DNA of 64,000 nt from Epiperipatus broadwayi. Lineage: Eukaryota > Onychophora > Udeonychophora > Euonychophora > Peripatidae. Below are positions 49,985-62,413 of this stretch, piece after piece. Both the position numbers and the translations under genes were made by a program. Position 1 is the first letter of the stretch. Every line of letters starts with the position of its first letter. The notes below the pieces were generated by a model. The model was given only the letters and a program-made list of their open reading frames with translations, made no database searches and was not told where the DNA came from. The DNA lies in NCBI GenBank assembly GCA_028023455.1, contig JAQFVV010012402.1:10272292-10336291 (forward strand). Reading direction: 5' to 3'.

Positions 49985-50285
49985 GATCTGGAATCCTGTG
50001 GTGCTGGGATGATATTAACAATTTTCTTCATTGCAGCTGGTGATGTAAGCATTTTAGACTTCAGGCACAGTGACATTCTCTTCTGAATAGATTCCCAGTC
50101 TTCTGGTGGCAGGCTGTTGCTGGACAGTTTCCATCCATGGGAATGGTCATGTCATCAGGTACATAGGAGGAAAGTAGATTTGCCATTCTCCCATGAAGAC
50201 GCACAAAACATTGTCCTCCTTAGCCAGACATTCCAAGATTTAGACCAATATGAATTCTGGTGGCAACTCTTCTTTTAAAAATAGT
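49985..50285 (-). pseudogene. Coding-like fragment of unknown origin
   Basis: In minus-strand frames that shift near 50120, the sequence reads ECLAKEDNVLCVFMGEW, then YVPDDMTIPMDGN, then LPPEDWESIQKRMSLCLKSK and MLTSPAAMKKIVNIIPAPQD. Composition and amino-acid use are far more protein-like than chance frames in this DNA. There is no start and stops flank it. It could be a decayed transposon protein or a retroposed gene fragment; I do not recognise the family. Confidence 0.4.
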
Positions 50286-50879
50286 GTGTGTGTCTCTATA
50301 ATCCAAAATATTGCCTATTTATGTAATCCCCATCTTAGGCCACTTGCTTGTTGACAACTTATTTATTGCCTGAAAACCCATTAGCACTTGATGTTAATTT
50401 TGAATTTTAGATTTTTAAAATGATTTAAACTTTTGGTTGAATTTTAAGCAAGTTATCCAAATCCCAAAGGGAGTCAAATAATGCTGGTCTACTGATTTTA
50501 CTTACATATATATATATATTATTGTAAAATGTACTAATTTTAAACTTATTTTCCTACAGGTGTGGTGGCATAATGGCAATTTGTTTACAATCATTTTACT
50601 TAAAATTTAGAAGTGCTGAAACTTCTAAATGAAATCTAAATCTTGCCATCCTATATATGTATCATGACATAGGGTGGATCATACCTATACATATAAATTT
50701 ACTGTAAAACAAAATAAAGCAATCTTTCACATAATTAAATCTGTTGTATAAATATATTTTATTTGCAAATCAAAATTTTACCTGCCGTAATATACTAATA
50801 TAAATGGTATTATTGGTGTCACACACACTCACACACATATATATATGCGATAATACATATAATATGTTAGTGCCCTTGT

Positions 50880-51090
50880 TTAAGTATTCTGAGTGGATTT
50901 AAATTCAGCACAGATGGGATCAAAACTAACTATTTCAATATATGTGTGGAAAATGATGATCTGGTCCAACTTTTATCTTTTTCACATGTTTGGTCATGTG
51001 TATCATTTGTATAAGATAGAGCGAATAGCTAAAGGGAGCTTGAAAGTCTGTGTTCAAATACCTTATAATTTACATCTAAAATGTGTCTAC
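50880..51090 (+). mobile_element. FB-A repeat, right arm only
   Basis: The run gaaaatgatgatctggtcca, a short atctttttcacatg, ggtcatgtgtatcatttgta, gcttgaaagtctgtgttcaa and ataccttataatttacatc is the complement of the left arm at 47740-47880. The adjacent 51-kb ORF-like frame is therefore not a gene. The left part of the element is missing. Confidence 0.75.
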
Positions 51091-51640
51091 ATAAATAATT
51101 CATTTAAGGGATGTGCAATAATTTTAGAAAATATTCAGGTCATATATTTTATTTATCATATATAGTTATCTGTTTATATACATCTTTAATTTAGAGTATG
51201 TGTACTTATATGTAATATATAAATAAAATTAACCAAGAAGAAAATTAGATAAATTTAAAATAAAATCTTAAATATTTTTTATTAAAATTTAATCTTACAT
51301 TCTGGAAGTATGTTTTGTTTGTTTTATTATTTAATTTGTGTTTGAAGAGTAATAAAATTAAAGTATAAATAAACCATTGATATTTAAAATAATAAAAAAA
51401 TGTATATTTGTAAAATAGTGATTGCATTTAAACTGGTCACTTATCATTTATGATGGTCAAAAAGACTGTGAAACAAACCTAAACAGACTTAGTCATTTAA
51501 TTTTTTTTTTTTTTAATATTTATTTATTAGTCATCATATAGATATTTTCTTTTTGATTAAGTAGTGTATCATCCTTTGCATCATTCATAGTTATACGAGT
51601 TAAAATTTTTAATAATACAGAAACTATTAAATCAATTTAT
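51090..51640. other. AT-rich non-coding stretch
   Basis: Nothing recognisable. Confidence 0.5.
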
Positions 51641-51642
51641 AT

Positions 51643-52138
51643 ATCCAGTAATCGTAAGTATAGGGGATTTAAACCCAGATTTTCAAGCACCCTACAACTA
51701 TCTATACTATCTTATACAACCGATAGACATGACCATACACACGTAGAAAAGATAAATAGTCACCAATATATGTATTTCGTGATAAACCAGCACTCATCAG
51801 TTGGTCCAGATCATCATCTCTCACATATATATATATAATCAGTGCTCAGTTTATATTAAGATAGCAAATCTAATAATCAGTGCTCAGTTTATATTCAGAT
51901 AGCAAATCTTCATACTTTAGATATGCTATCTTAATATAAACTGAGCACTGATTATATATATATGTGGGAGATGATGATCTGGACTAACTGATAAGTGCTG
52001 GTTTAGCATGAAATACGTATATTGGTAATTATTTATCTTTTCTACATGTATGTGGCCATGTGTATCAGTTGTATGAGATAGTGTGGATAGTTGAAGGGTG
52101 CTTGAAAATCTGGATTCAAATCCCTTATACTTACAATT
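51643..52138. mobile_element. FB-A repeat, complete palindromic copy
   Basis: The left end gtaagtataggggatttaaa and the right end, its complement, enclose arms of about 190-230 bp. The centre contains three versions of atcagtgctcagtttatatt, two direct and one inverted. The right arm ends gattcaaatcccttatactt, which looks like a tRNA B-box (GGTTCAAATCC). The element has no protein frame. It is probably a non-autonomous fold-back DNA element. Confidence 0.88.
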
Positions 52139-52144
52139 AAACTC

Positions 52145-52929
52145 CAGGTTTGTGAAGAGTGCCTGGTTTTCAAATATTTATATCCATTAATCAATATATT
52201 ACGATTTTTTAATATTGTTTATTTATTTTGTAAATAAATTATTTTATTCATTAAAATTCGAATCTTGTGATTATTTTAATTCATGGAGTATATTATATTG
52301 TAATATTAATTAAAGAGTTTCTACTTAATTACATTTTATAATAAATATATTAAATATTAGTTAGTTAAGGATAAACAAGCATCTATACAGTTTAATAACG
52401 TATGATCTTATTTTAGCAATTTTCTTATTTACATTTAATTAGTTATACAAGTTAACTCAATGTCTCATTAAATATTAATTGGTTATTTGAAATTAAGTAA
52501 ACTAATGCTCAATTTATTTTGCGTTTTATAATTTACATGCTTAGATTATTATTTTTATATGAGCATGTTGTTATATTTGAAAATAAATTATATTTAATGT
52601 TCAAACATTATAAGTTATTTATTTAATTTCTAGTAATTAAATTGATTTATAACAATATAGATTTTGATGTCCTAATGTAATTACTTATTTATTAAATTAA
52701 TCATATTTATACAGTTACAGATTTACCTTGCTTAATTAGTAGTATATAATAATTTTTATTCATTTATTCCATTATAGTTTATGGTTTCCGACATGATGAG
52801 CCATTAAGTAAATTAAGTATGGCATTTATTAGTTTGTATTGGTATAAATTTTGGCTAGCCTAAATTCATAAGTTCTAATGATAACAAAATTACATTCATT
52901 TTATACTGGTACTATATATATATGTCCAC
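52145..52929. other. AT-rich non-coding stretch
   Basis: Nothing recognisable. Confidence 0.5.
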
Positions 52930-52934
52930 AGATA

Positions 52935-53157
52935 TTAAATTATATATATATATATATATATTTATCATATATATATAATTTAATACTGTCTACTGCTATA
53001 CTAATAATGATAAATAAAATAGAAAATCATATAACATTATAATACTAACCAACATTTTACTAATATTCCATGAACATGGTTTCATTTACTAACAAATAGT
53101 CCTTTTCATTTGAAAAGGTTTATTTATTATAATGTTATATGAATTTCTATTTTATTA
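52935..53157. repeat. Hairpin repeat with 33-bp arms and (TA)n flank
   Basis: The arm 53012-53044 (aaataaaatagaaaatcata, then taacattataata) is repeated in inverted order at 53125-53157. Just before it, attaaattatatatata at 52938 and tatatataatttaat at 52970 form another palindrome around a (TA)n run. MITE-like. Confidence 0.75.
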
Positions 53158-55979
53158 TATATATGTAACACAGATAAATATTTGATAATTTAATATCTAA
53201 TATTTATAGTTTGATGGTAGAATTAGATATATTAGTCTATTATATGTTATAAAGATATTTATGTGATATAAAGATATTTATTTGAAATCTATCATGAACT
53301 AATTTTCTTATTTATTCATTAATAAAACCATTAATATTAACTAAATTATTCTTATTTAAATTTTAGGTTAAATATTTGTTATATATATATATATATTCAT
53401 AAGATTCTCTTGCTCTCCCTAAATCTAAATATTAAGAATAGCAAAATATTGATGTATGTGAGCATGTATAATTCTCTTTGAAATTATATTGGTCATTCTT
53501 AGTTATCATGAGTTATATTATATAAACAATATATATGTCTCATATTTAAAGTCTATATGTATATTAAAATCATATTGCTATTATATATTTATAGCAAGTA
53601 CTCAAAAACATTCTACAGTTCAATTTCATTCCTTTGTAAATATATTTTACTGAATGCCAATTTATAAAAGTATCTACCACAAATTTATTATACTAGAATC
53701 CTAATTAAATATTTTCTTCATTTCTGTCAAATTTATTCATTTTTGTTACTCTTTTTTTTTTCATTCTAATTAACAGTGAATCTCACATTAGTTTATCATT
53801 AATGCTATAATATTTCAAGTGTATAGTAGTTTGAAAGTATTTAAAAGTCTATTACCATGGAATAAATAGAGGGTATGAGGACAAGCTTAAAAACTTTAGT
53901 TTTGGGAACTTTCCAGTTAAACTAGAGCATGAACTAAGAGAGACAAACCATATTAAGCATATTTACCATGCATAAGTTTATTGGTTGAAAGGTCATGATG
54001 TTTAGTCAAAAGAATTGTCAGATTGATCTTTAAGCCAGGAACGTTTAGATTTGGAGCCCATAACTCTACTATCGCATTAAACCACATAAGGCTCTAAGAT
54101 AAGAGCACTGAAGACACAGACATTCAGATTTGTATGTTGGTATTTTTAAAATAAAAATATTTTTTTAAAACTATTAATTGTAAAAAATTAAACTCAGTAA
54201 AACAAATCTTATTGCCAGAAATGGGGAAGTCAAATAACGTTCGAGAAGAAAAATAGTTGGCTGGGTATAATAGTTTCATTCAAATGATTAAATTGGGATT
54301 ATTATTTATTACTTTCATCATCCGGTAGATGGATCTTTAGCTCTTGACTCTTTGTTCTTAATACTGGGTTAAACCACACAAGTAATTGAAGTCAGAGATA
54401 AATATGTAGTATAATTTGTACAATATTTAGGATTAAATTTTTTTTAAAAAAATGTTTGATGAAATTTTATGAAAAACAATTATCTTGAGTTTTGTAATTT
54501 GATAATGGTTGAAATAGTTGATTGTTGTCATTTTCTAAAGAAGATGTCACTCATATAATGGGTAAGAGAAGAATAGCAAAAAAATGATTGATGAAAATGG
54601 TAAATTAGAGTGCATTAAAATAATAATCACTTTCATTTTGTGATTGATTGATTTAATTTTGTCTGAGAATTTAATAATTGCTATATTGTCATTTTTTTCT
54701 TTTCTTTTTTTTTTTAAAAGTTACTTATATTTATCAAAGTCTTTTCATGAAAAAAGTTTGTTTTTTGATGACTTCGAAAAAAAAAATGCTTAAAGCAAAT
54801 AAGAATTGGTTCAAGAAACTTTTTAAATTAATCTTTAATTTTTATAATTAAGTTATAATTTTATTAAAATATCAAGATTTTATATTCAGATTCATGCAAA
54901 ATCTTTCTTTTAATATATATATTTAGCCTGTACTGATGAGTTGTTAAAAGTTTTCGTTTAGATGTATTTTAAGTAATTCTAAGTTTAATAAAATTTTCAT
55001 TCAAGTTATAATTAGTGATATCGAAAAGGCATGTATAAATTGATTTTTTAATGAATAAATTTATAATTAATTAAGCTAATTTTAATCATGACAGTAATAT
55101 TTAGAAGCAGGAAATGCATGCAAATATTGAAAAAAAAATTCGAATATAAAAAAAATCAATCAATAAATTAAATATAACTCACTATTTAAATATTAAGGAT
55201 GTACACTTTATGCATTATCAATTTATTAGTGACTGCATCTATGCATTTTATCATGCAAAAAGTATTTATTTGAATCTAACTTCTACACATAATCAATTCT
55301 TATCATATACATATATATGTTTATGTATATGTACAGTATGTATATAATCACAGATTCTGGGATGTAGATAATTACATAAGATTTATTGGCTAAAAACTTT
55401 TTTAATATATAGTTTGTGTGTGTGTGTATATATATGTATGTATTCACTTACAATTTTTGAATGAAAATTTGCATAAACTTGGCTGAAAACTACTTTGGCC
55501 ACTAATACTGATTATGCTTAAATACTTCTTGAGACGCTGCTTTGGTGTGTTTTATGATGGGTAGTACAATACACTTTTCTCAGAACTTATGCTTTCTATT
55601 ATAAGAACATGTATGATATTTTAATTCACCTTTTTTTAAAATTTCAAATTTTATAACAGAGCATAAAAATATGTTTCCTTTATTTTTTTTACAGACTGCA
55701 TTTAATTTATTAATTTCACATTTTTTCATTGATAGCAGTGGCCTTTTTAATTTTTTTTAAGCTTCTAATAGTAATTTCTGATCATCATAAACTTTTGAAA
55801 TGCTATGTTTTTTTAATGCAATGTTTTATTATTTAATGTATAAATAAACAACTGATACAGTACATTTTTCTTGAACTGCAAAAATGATAATGAATCTTCA
55901 ATTGATCAGATCAATTTTGTAGAAGCCATCAAATTCAAGTGATATAAAACATATGTCATCAGTTTTTGAAAAATAATAT
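53158..55979. other. AT-rich non-coding stretch
   Basis: No gene. On the minus strand at 54020-54110 there is a weak tRNA-like pair of boxes (tagagccttatgtggttt and gggctccaaatc), perhaps a decayed SINE. (TA)n and (TG)n runs lie near 55305-55440. Confidence 0.45.
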
Positions 55980-55984
55980 AACTC

Positions 55985-56640
55985 ATCTTCCAGAATGTGA
56001 CAATGCTACCAAGTGAATAAGTCTCCCTTTGTGCCTGGTCTATCACATCATCCAATGCTGATATATTTAATGTCAGCTTTAAAACCTCTCAAAGTCTAAA
56101 TAGGTTTATAAACAACATGAGAGATAGGTTGCCTCCAGCCCAGTTCATCCAGATTGTTTATAAAATAGCTGCATTGAAAATAATTGCAAAGCAGTCTATT
56201 ATGTAGAATCACGAGTGAATAATACCACTAGACTGGCACAATATCAATATCAATATATATATATATATATATACACTCATACAAAAAATTCCAATGTAAA
56301 GTCAGTGTTTTTTAAGCATCACTTGAATTCTGGCCATGATTTCAATCCATGGGACATCAAAATAATTTATGCTGAGCACAATGAAAAGAAAATTTAAAGA
56401 GGCCTGGTTTATCACTAATAACACCCATGCAATAAAACAGACTCATTGCATAGTCTTGTCCCAGAAATGATATATGTAAATTTAAGTATTCACATATCAA
56501 AGAATAAATTATGCATTTACATATTAACCAGAAAATATCAAGATCATGTTTTTTTCAATATTAACACTAGTTGGACTGGCCCCAGGTCGAAAGCAATACT
56601 TAGCAAATTATTTATTTAATTGTCTAACAGAGTGTAATCT
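55985..56640 (+). mobile_element. Penelope-like element, linker, endonuclease and 3' tail
   Basis: Plus-strand frames read RLPPAQFIQIVYKI (linker to GIY-YIG), TTRLAQYQYQ (nuclease helix R..Q) and then an (AT)n-coded run. SVFFKHHLNSGHDFN and IIYAEHNEKKI follow; the last two are the PLE C-terminal block (F.EH...GH.F). The tail includes ggtcgaaagcaatacttagc, close to ggttgaaagcagtgctaagc of the 27.8-kb copy, so the two belong to one subfamily. Stops divide the frame; the longest open piece is 56215-56397. No inverted partner is seen on its left. Confidence 0.85.
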
Positions 56641-57726
56641 TTTCTTGTATTAGTGTATTAACATTATTCATAGAAACTATGTTATATTATTTCTATGGAA
56701 AACATTACATTTTAGTGATTCTTTGTTAAATGAGATTGTGGTTCACAATTAATAACTTCATGATAAATATTATTAGATGTAGCAAGTTTGTAAATTATAT
56801 GCAAGTTTTTTTTAATATTGTCTAGCACTTCTAATCAATTTATCGTTTTTAAAATTATTGTTGGTAATTATAGTGGTTTAGATGCATTTAGAAGGTTTTG
56901 GAAATATGTATAAAGTTGTTTTGTTACCTTTGGAAAAAATCTATAGCTGAGCATTAATAAATATAGCATCAAGATTATTTTTATTTACAGCATTTTTTTT
57001 CCATTTTATTTTTATTTTTTAATATCTTTGCCATTCTCAGCTAAGCAATAATGACTTTTTGCTATTATTTTTTTTTACCAGAAATTAAGTACCCCCCTCC
57101 GCCCCCAATAGTAATACATCCATTATTGAAAGTTTAAAATAAATAGTTTTTTGCCACTGTATTATTCAAATTAAATTTAAAAAAAAAAAAAGAAGAAATA
57201 AATCCAATTCAATCAACATTTATTTAAAGGACTATCTATCTACAGGGTTCTCTCTCTCTCTTTTAGCGCTTTGGCTCCCTAGCTTCATACTTATTGTCAG
57301 ATATTTGAACTTCTTTTATTTGATTTGACTATATACAAGTGATTATTATTAATTTTAGTCTGATATTAATCTCTGTCACTATTAGAAATATCAATTAATT
57401 GGTCATACTGTACAGTAATAATATTTTCAAATATGCCCCATTGAAATATTGATATCAATTTTATATTAGACTATGTAGAAAGAAAATATTATAATTGTTG
57501 CTATCACGATTATATTCTTTTATTTATCATGTCAATGGAGTCACCTTATTATAATTTGATCCAGTTTTAAAGTGATGAAATGATTTTTAATATAGTTCTA
57601 TCTAAAAAAAAGTTTTTATTTTAAAATTTGGCACAAATATTTTTTATTTCATTTAATCTTCTACCTATACTAATAATTGTGGAGCTAATTTCCATATTGA
57701 AAACAATAAGGACCAATTACAAGTGA
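56641..57726. other. AT-rich non-coding stretch
   Basis: Nothing recognisable; homopolymer runs near 57092 (C) and 57179 (A). Confidence 0.5.
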
Positions 57727-58210
57727 CTATAATCATAAGTACTATATTCATTATTATTTAATAATAGTTAAATGTTAATTTTTTATGCAAATTTTTAGAT
57801 AATGCTGACTTTCAAATGGCAGTCAAAGTTTTTCTTTCTATATCCAATATATAAATTATTTTTTTTTATACTACAGGCTTTTTCGTACCTGCACTCCAAC
57901 ATGTAATTATATATGGGGGTTGAACTCAGACTTTCACATGACCCTCAACTATCCACACTATCTCATAATACCAACACACTTGATCACACACATGTCAAAA
58001 AGATAAATAATCACCAATATACATATTTCACGCTAAACCAGCACTCATCAGTTGGTCAGATTATCATCTCCACACATAGTGCTATAATCATAAGTACTAT
58101 ATACACTATTATTTAATAATAGTTAAATGTTAAATTTTTACTGCAAATTTTTAGATAATGCCAACTTTCAAATGGCAGTCAAAGTTTTTCTTTCTACATC
58201 CATTATAGTA
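57727..58210 (+). repeat. ~130-bp direct repeat flanking an FB-A fragment
   Basis: The segment 57727-57855 (ctataatcataagtactata, taataatagttaaatgtta, ttcaaatggcagtcaaagt, ttttctttctatatcc) is repeated at 58082-58210, exactly 355 bp downstream and with few changes. Between the copies lies an FB-A left arm. This could be a local tandem duplication that includes the element. Confidence 0.88.
57905..58080 (-). mobile_element. FB-A repeat, left arm
   Basis: The phrases gggggttgaactcagacttt, ccaatatacatatttcacgc and ccagcactcatcagttggtc identify the left arm of FB-A in the same orientation as at 47.8 kb and 51.65 kb. Centre and right arm are missing. The 57913-58116 frame is not a gene. Confidence 0.8.
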
Positions 58211-58280
58211 ATCTGTTTTCTTGCAAGATTTTTGAAATTATTTTCAAAGGTGTTTAGATTTTCTTCTTACTTAAAAATAT

Positions 58281-58600
58281 TAAAACAGGCAAAACTCACT
58301 ATATATATTGACACACACAGCAAGCTAGAGAAATCAATGGATGCCACAAGGCTTGTGCATAAAATCCCCATCTAGTGCCTACTCATCCAATATTCCCACA
58401 CTAGTTTCTGGCTTATGGCATCATTAGTGAGGAGCCTTGGATTGAGAGCACTGCATCTAGATCTTAGGATCTAAAACTAATCTGGGGATATTGGATGGGT
58501 AGGCACTAGATGGGGATTTTATGTACAAGCTTTCTGGCATCCATTGATCTCTCTAGCTTGCTGTGTGTGCAATATATATAGTGAGTGTTGCCTGTTTTAA
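58281..58600. mobile_element. Palindromic MITE-like element, family FB-B long copy
   Basis: Ends ttaaaacaggcaa... and ...ttgcctgttttaa define arms of about 125 bp that agree almost fully, including tatatatattg, acacacagcaagctagag, atcaatggatgcca and cccatctagtgcctac. The loop carries gatctagatcttag-like complementary bits. The right arm core is shared with 31040-31130. The overlapping plus-strand frame 58127-58375 is not a gene. Confidence 0.9.
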
Positions 58601-61579
58601 CAACAGTTATACATAAGCATAAGAGGAGATGGTCATGTGATGTTTATTTACTTAAAAATATGATAGTTTGAATCTTCTATGATCTTCAGTGGTTTCATAG
58701 ATTATGAACTTTGTTGCATTAAGGTCATGGAAAAGTATGCATAGAGTAGAATAAAATCATAAACTTCTAAATGGGTATAAATTTCTATGGTGTTTTGGAG
58801 AACTCAAGTACTTCTGTCTATAAATTATTAAGGCTTAATAAAAGAATACATTTTTTCCCCTAGTGCCTCCAGTTGTAAATCCTGTTCTTGGTGATATTTG
58901 TTATTAATATGGATCCTATTTTTAGTTTTAAGTTTCTGATTATAATTTTTTATACTTTTTCACTGATGATTGCTTTGTGGAAATCTAGTTTTATTCTCCA
59001 CTTGAGCTTCAAAGAATTCATATAATTATTGTCTTAATAATAATTTTATTACCCCCCCCCCCCATAACTTTAATATTAGTATGACTAATGCATGTTAGCT
59101 TAATATTAAGGTGATAATGCTCCTGGATTCAAACATTGCATGTCACTTCCTTTGTACAAATGGCACATGACTTTTAAGCAACTAATATTTTTATTATATT
59201 AGTTTTATTCATACTACTTCCTAAACTATTTAAAATCTGCTTAATACTGCTATTTTATTTTAGCTACACTTCAATTAATTGTCTTATTAATATAATTATT
59301 TTTTTTAGCTTTTATAATATTTAATTATCTTTCTTAGTTATTATATTAATATTTTGATGCTTTACCTAATTATAAAAACTAATTTTTAAAATGAAGCAAT
59401 TTTATATTTTTTTTATCCAACTCTTTTAAATATGAATATATATTTTTAGTCATTATTGTTACTTAGTATTCAATACCACAATGTTTCTTTTTCTGCTGTT
59501 TTTTTTTTTTTGCTTAAATTAAATGCTAAACAAAATAAAGTATAAAGTATTTATTTTATCTTGACATATGATAAAATCTGTGAAATCATATGTAGTAATA
59601 TTAATGTGTGCGTGTATATATATATGAAAAACAAAAACAAGTTAATCACGTAACCTGCTATCACTTATTATTTATGTTCAAAAGATGGCGCTATACCAAA
59701 ACCGCCGAACAAGTGTAAGATTTGTTTTATATATATATAATTCTACCAGCATTACTTAATAACTATCTAACTTATGGGGGAGATATGATGAGAAAAACAG
59801 ATATGACCTGAAAACTGAGCAAAGGTATTTTGGATTAACTATCTAATAATCTGAAGGGATTTATATTTTATTGGAGTATCCTTACCTTTTATATATATAT
59901 AAGATTTATTTCTCATTATGAGGATATTTTTTATCATTCTAACAATGGTTGAATGTTACTAAATTGATATAGAGTTTAGAAGTTAGTGTGAATTAATTTC
60001 AATACTTTTCCATTTTACTTTTATATTAACATATTAGTAAATGAATATAATATGGAATAATTATCAATGTTCAAATGTTAAAAAAACATTTTTACTTTTA
60101 TTTTTATCTAGTTAATCATTACTTAATAATTAGATATCCTTTTTATTCATTCTTTATCAGATATCTTTCTTTTTTGATTATTAATCCTGAGTCAGGGTGA
60201 CTTAAGATTATTTTAAAACTCTAGAAATTCTACTTATAAAAATGATTGTAATAGATTTATTATGTATTGATCAAATGCATATTGTGCAAAGTTTATTGTA
60301 ATATATAATTGACAGTTTTTATTTACTGTTAATATTAAGTACAGATTGTAACATCTGACTTTCAATTTAAATTATTAAATGTTTAATTCTACTTATATCC
60401 AAAACTATAAAGATATTTAAATTGGCTGAAATTGTTTGATATACTATTTAAATTCTTTATCATATATTTTCAGTAGGTTTATTTAAATTAATATTAATAT
60501 TTATTGAATAGATTGCAATAGATATTAAGTAAAAAATAGATCTATGGTACACTAACAATGACATAACTGCATATATTACATGACATATAATTTTCATTAT
60601 TTAATTATTCCACTGCCATTTATAAGTGATCATACATTTAGGCATATATAGAAGTCTTTAGAAATAAAATAGATAGCATAGGACAATAATACAGCTATTA
60701 GCTTAAAATAAAAGTAATGTGATTTATATAAATACAAGCAGCGTGCCAATTCTAATTCATGGATATAGATCACACTTTGATTCCAGGTACTGTCATCACA
60801 TATGAAGAGCCACTTAGAAGAATCACATTGTCCCAAATATAGATTTATTAAAAACAGTCATAACTTAAGTCTATAACTAGCTATACAATATATTGATCAG
60901 CTAAGTGTATTTATTTCTCTGCTTTTGTAACAAAACATCTTTATCTTTTCATAGGCTCTTAATACAGGACATATTACACACATGGTATAATATCTATTAT
61001 GTTTTATTAGAAAATCATAAGATGAGAAATTTTAATATAAGAAGAAATATAAAGATACATATACAAACTCAATATTAACTCCATGTGAGAACAAATATAT
61101 CACAAACAAGTCTATTCTGTTTGTGGCAAACTTCTGAAAATATGATATTGTTATAACAATATTTTCTATTAAAAATAATTGAATGGTTTTGTTGCTTGGG
61201 AATTCATGAGAAGATTGAGTGTCAGAAGCAACAGAGATCAGCTGATATTGAAGGATTTTCATCTCCAGAGTAGCCACTCTAGTTTTGGATCATATCATGC
61301 ATTGTAAAAATGAATACAAACATTAACCAAGTACAAACTATATTTTTGGTCCTGTCTTTGTTCTATAACTAAATGTAACTTCAAATTATGTCTGATGGAA
61401 AACATTAATAATATCTTTATATAATTGAAAAATCATGTAAAAAATTTTGTTAACAAAAAATAATCTAATTTACATGTAATAATGATATCAATTTTTTATT
61501 AGAATTTCTAAATATCCTATATTTATTAGCCGAACATGCTATTTTAACTAAAAATATTCTCTCACATATAAATACATGT

Positions 61580-61582
<3 letters not shown>
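58601..61582. other. Long AT-rich non-coding stretch
   Basis: No gene. The piece 58612-58645 is shared with 44391-44424 (opposite strand). A C-run lies at 59052-59063. A CpG-containing patch at 59640-59730 (aaaagatggcgctatacc) is unlike its surroundings and may be an element end. Confidence 0.5.

Positions 61583-61637
<55 letters not shown>
61583..61637. repeat. (AT)n microsatellite
   Basis: About 55 bp of pure TA repeat. Confidence 0.95.
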
Positions 61638-61640
<3 letters not shown>

Positions 61641-61737
61641 TCTAATTTATATTTATTGCTTTTGGTATTTAGTGAAATTATCAATCTATGTTTGTTAAAT
61701 CAATTAAAGTCATGTTTTATTTACTTAAAATCTTATA

Positions 61738-62397
61738 TAAACAAGACATTTATTTTATATAGCATGATGTTTTTATAAACTGTAATACCAATAAGCCAAT
61801 AACCTAATGCACATGCGCTTTTTAGATGTTACTATATAAATGAATACTCCCACTTTTTCAAACACAAGATAAAGTCTTTGGGAAAAGATAGAATGAATCC
61901 ATCTATCTTTTCGACCCAAACATACATGTATGGGCAAATCTTAAGTGTTTGAAAATGAGAGCGTGAAGTTGTTAATTGATCACTTTAAATTACTTTTTTA
62001 CTATGTGAATGAATGATGCTTGTGAAATTTCTAGAATTTATGATACGTCATTCTTATTAAATTAAACATATGTAAACAAGACATTTATTTTATATAGCAC
62101 AATGTTTTTATAAACTGTAATACTAATAAGCCAATAAGCTAATGATGTATCGTAAATTCTAGAAATTTCACAAGCGTCATTCATTCACGTAGTAAAAAAG
62201 TAATTTAAAGTGATCAATTAACAACTTTACGCTCTCATTTTCAAACACTTAAGATTTGCCCATACATATACGTTTGGGTCAAAAAGATAGATGGATTCAT
62301 TCTATCTTTTCACAAAGACTTTATCTTGTGTTTGAAAAAGTGGGAGTATTCATTTATATAGTGACATCTACAAAGCACATGTGCATTAGCTTATTGG
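61738..62397. mobile_element. Large palindromic element, family FB-C, with target duplication
   Basis: Arms of about 258 bp (61793-62050 and 62141-62400) are near-perfect inverted copies, running from aagccaata.cctaatgca to aaattctagaaatttcac. The loop (about 62065-62140) repeats the sequence just outside the left arm (aacaagacatttattttata and following). The 14-bp string cttaaaatcttata flanks the unit at 61724-61737 and 62398-62411. It is non-coding; 1-138 is another copy of the right-arm end. Confidence 0.88.
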
Positions 62398-62413
62398 CTT
62401 AAAATCTTATAAT

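Noticed and set aside
58127-58375. 82-codon plus-strand frame
   Set aside because: It runs through a duplicated flank and into the FB-B palindrome; no coding signal.
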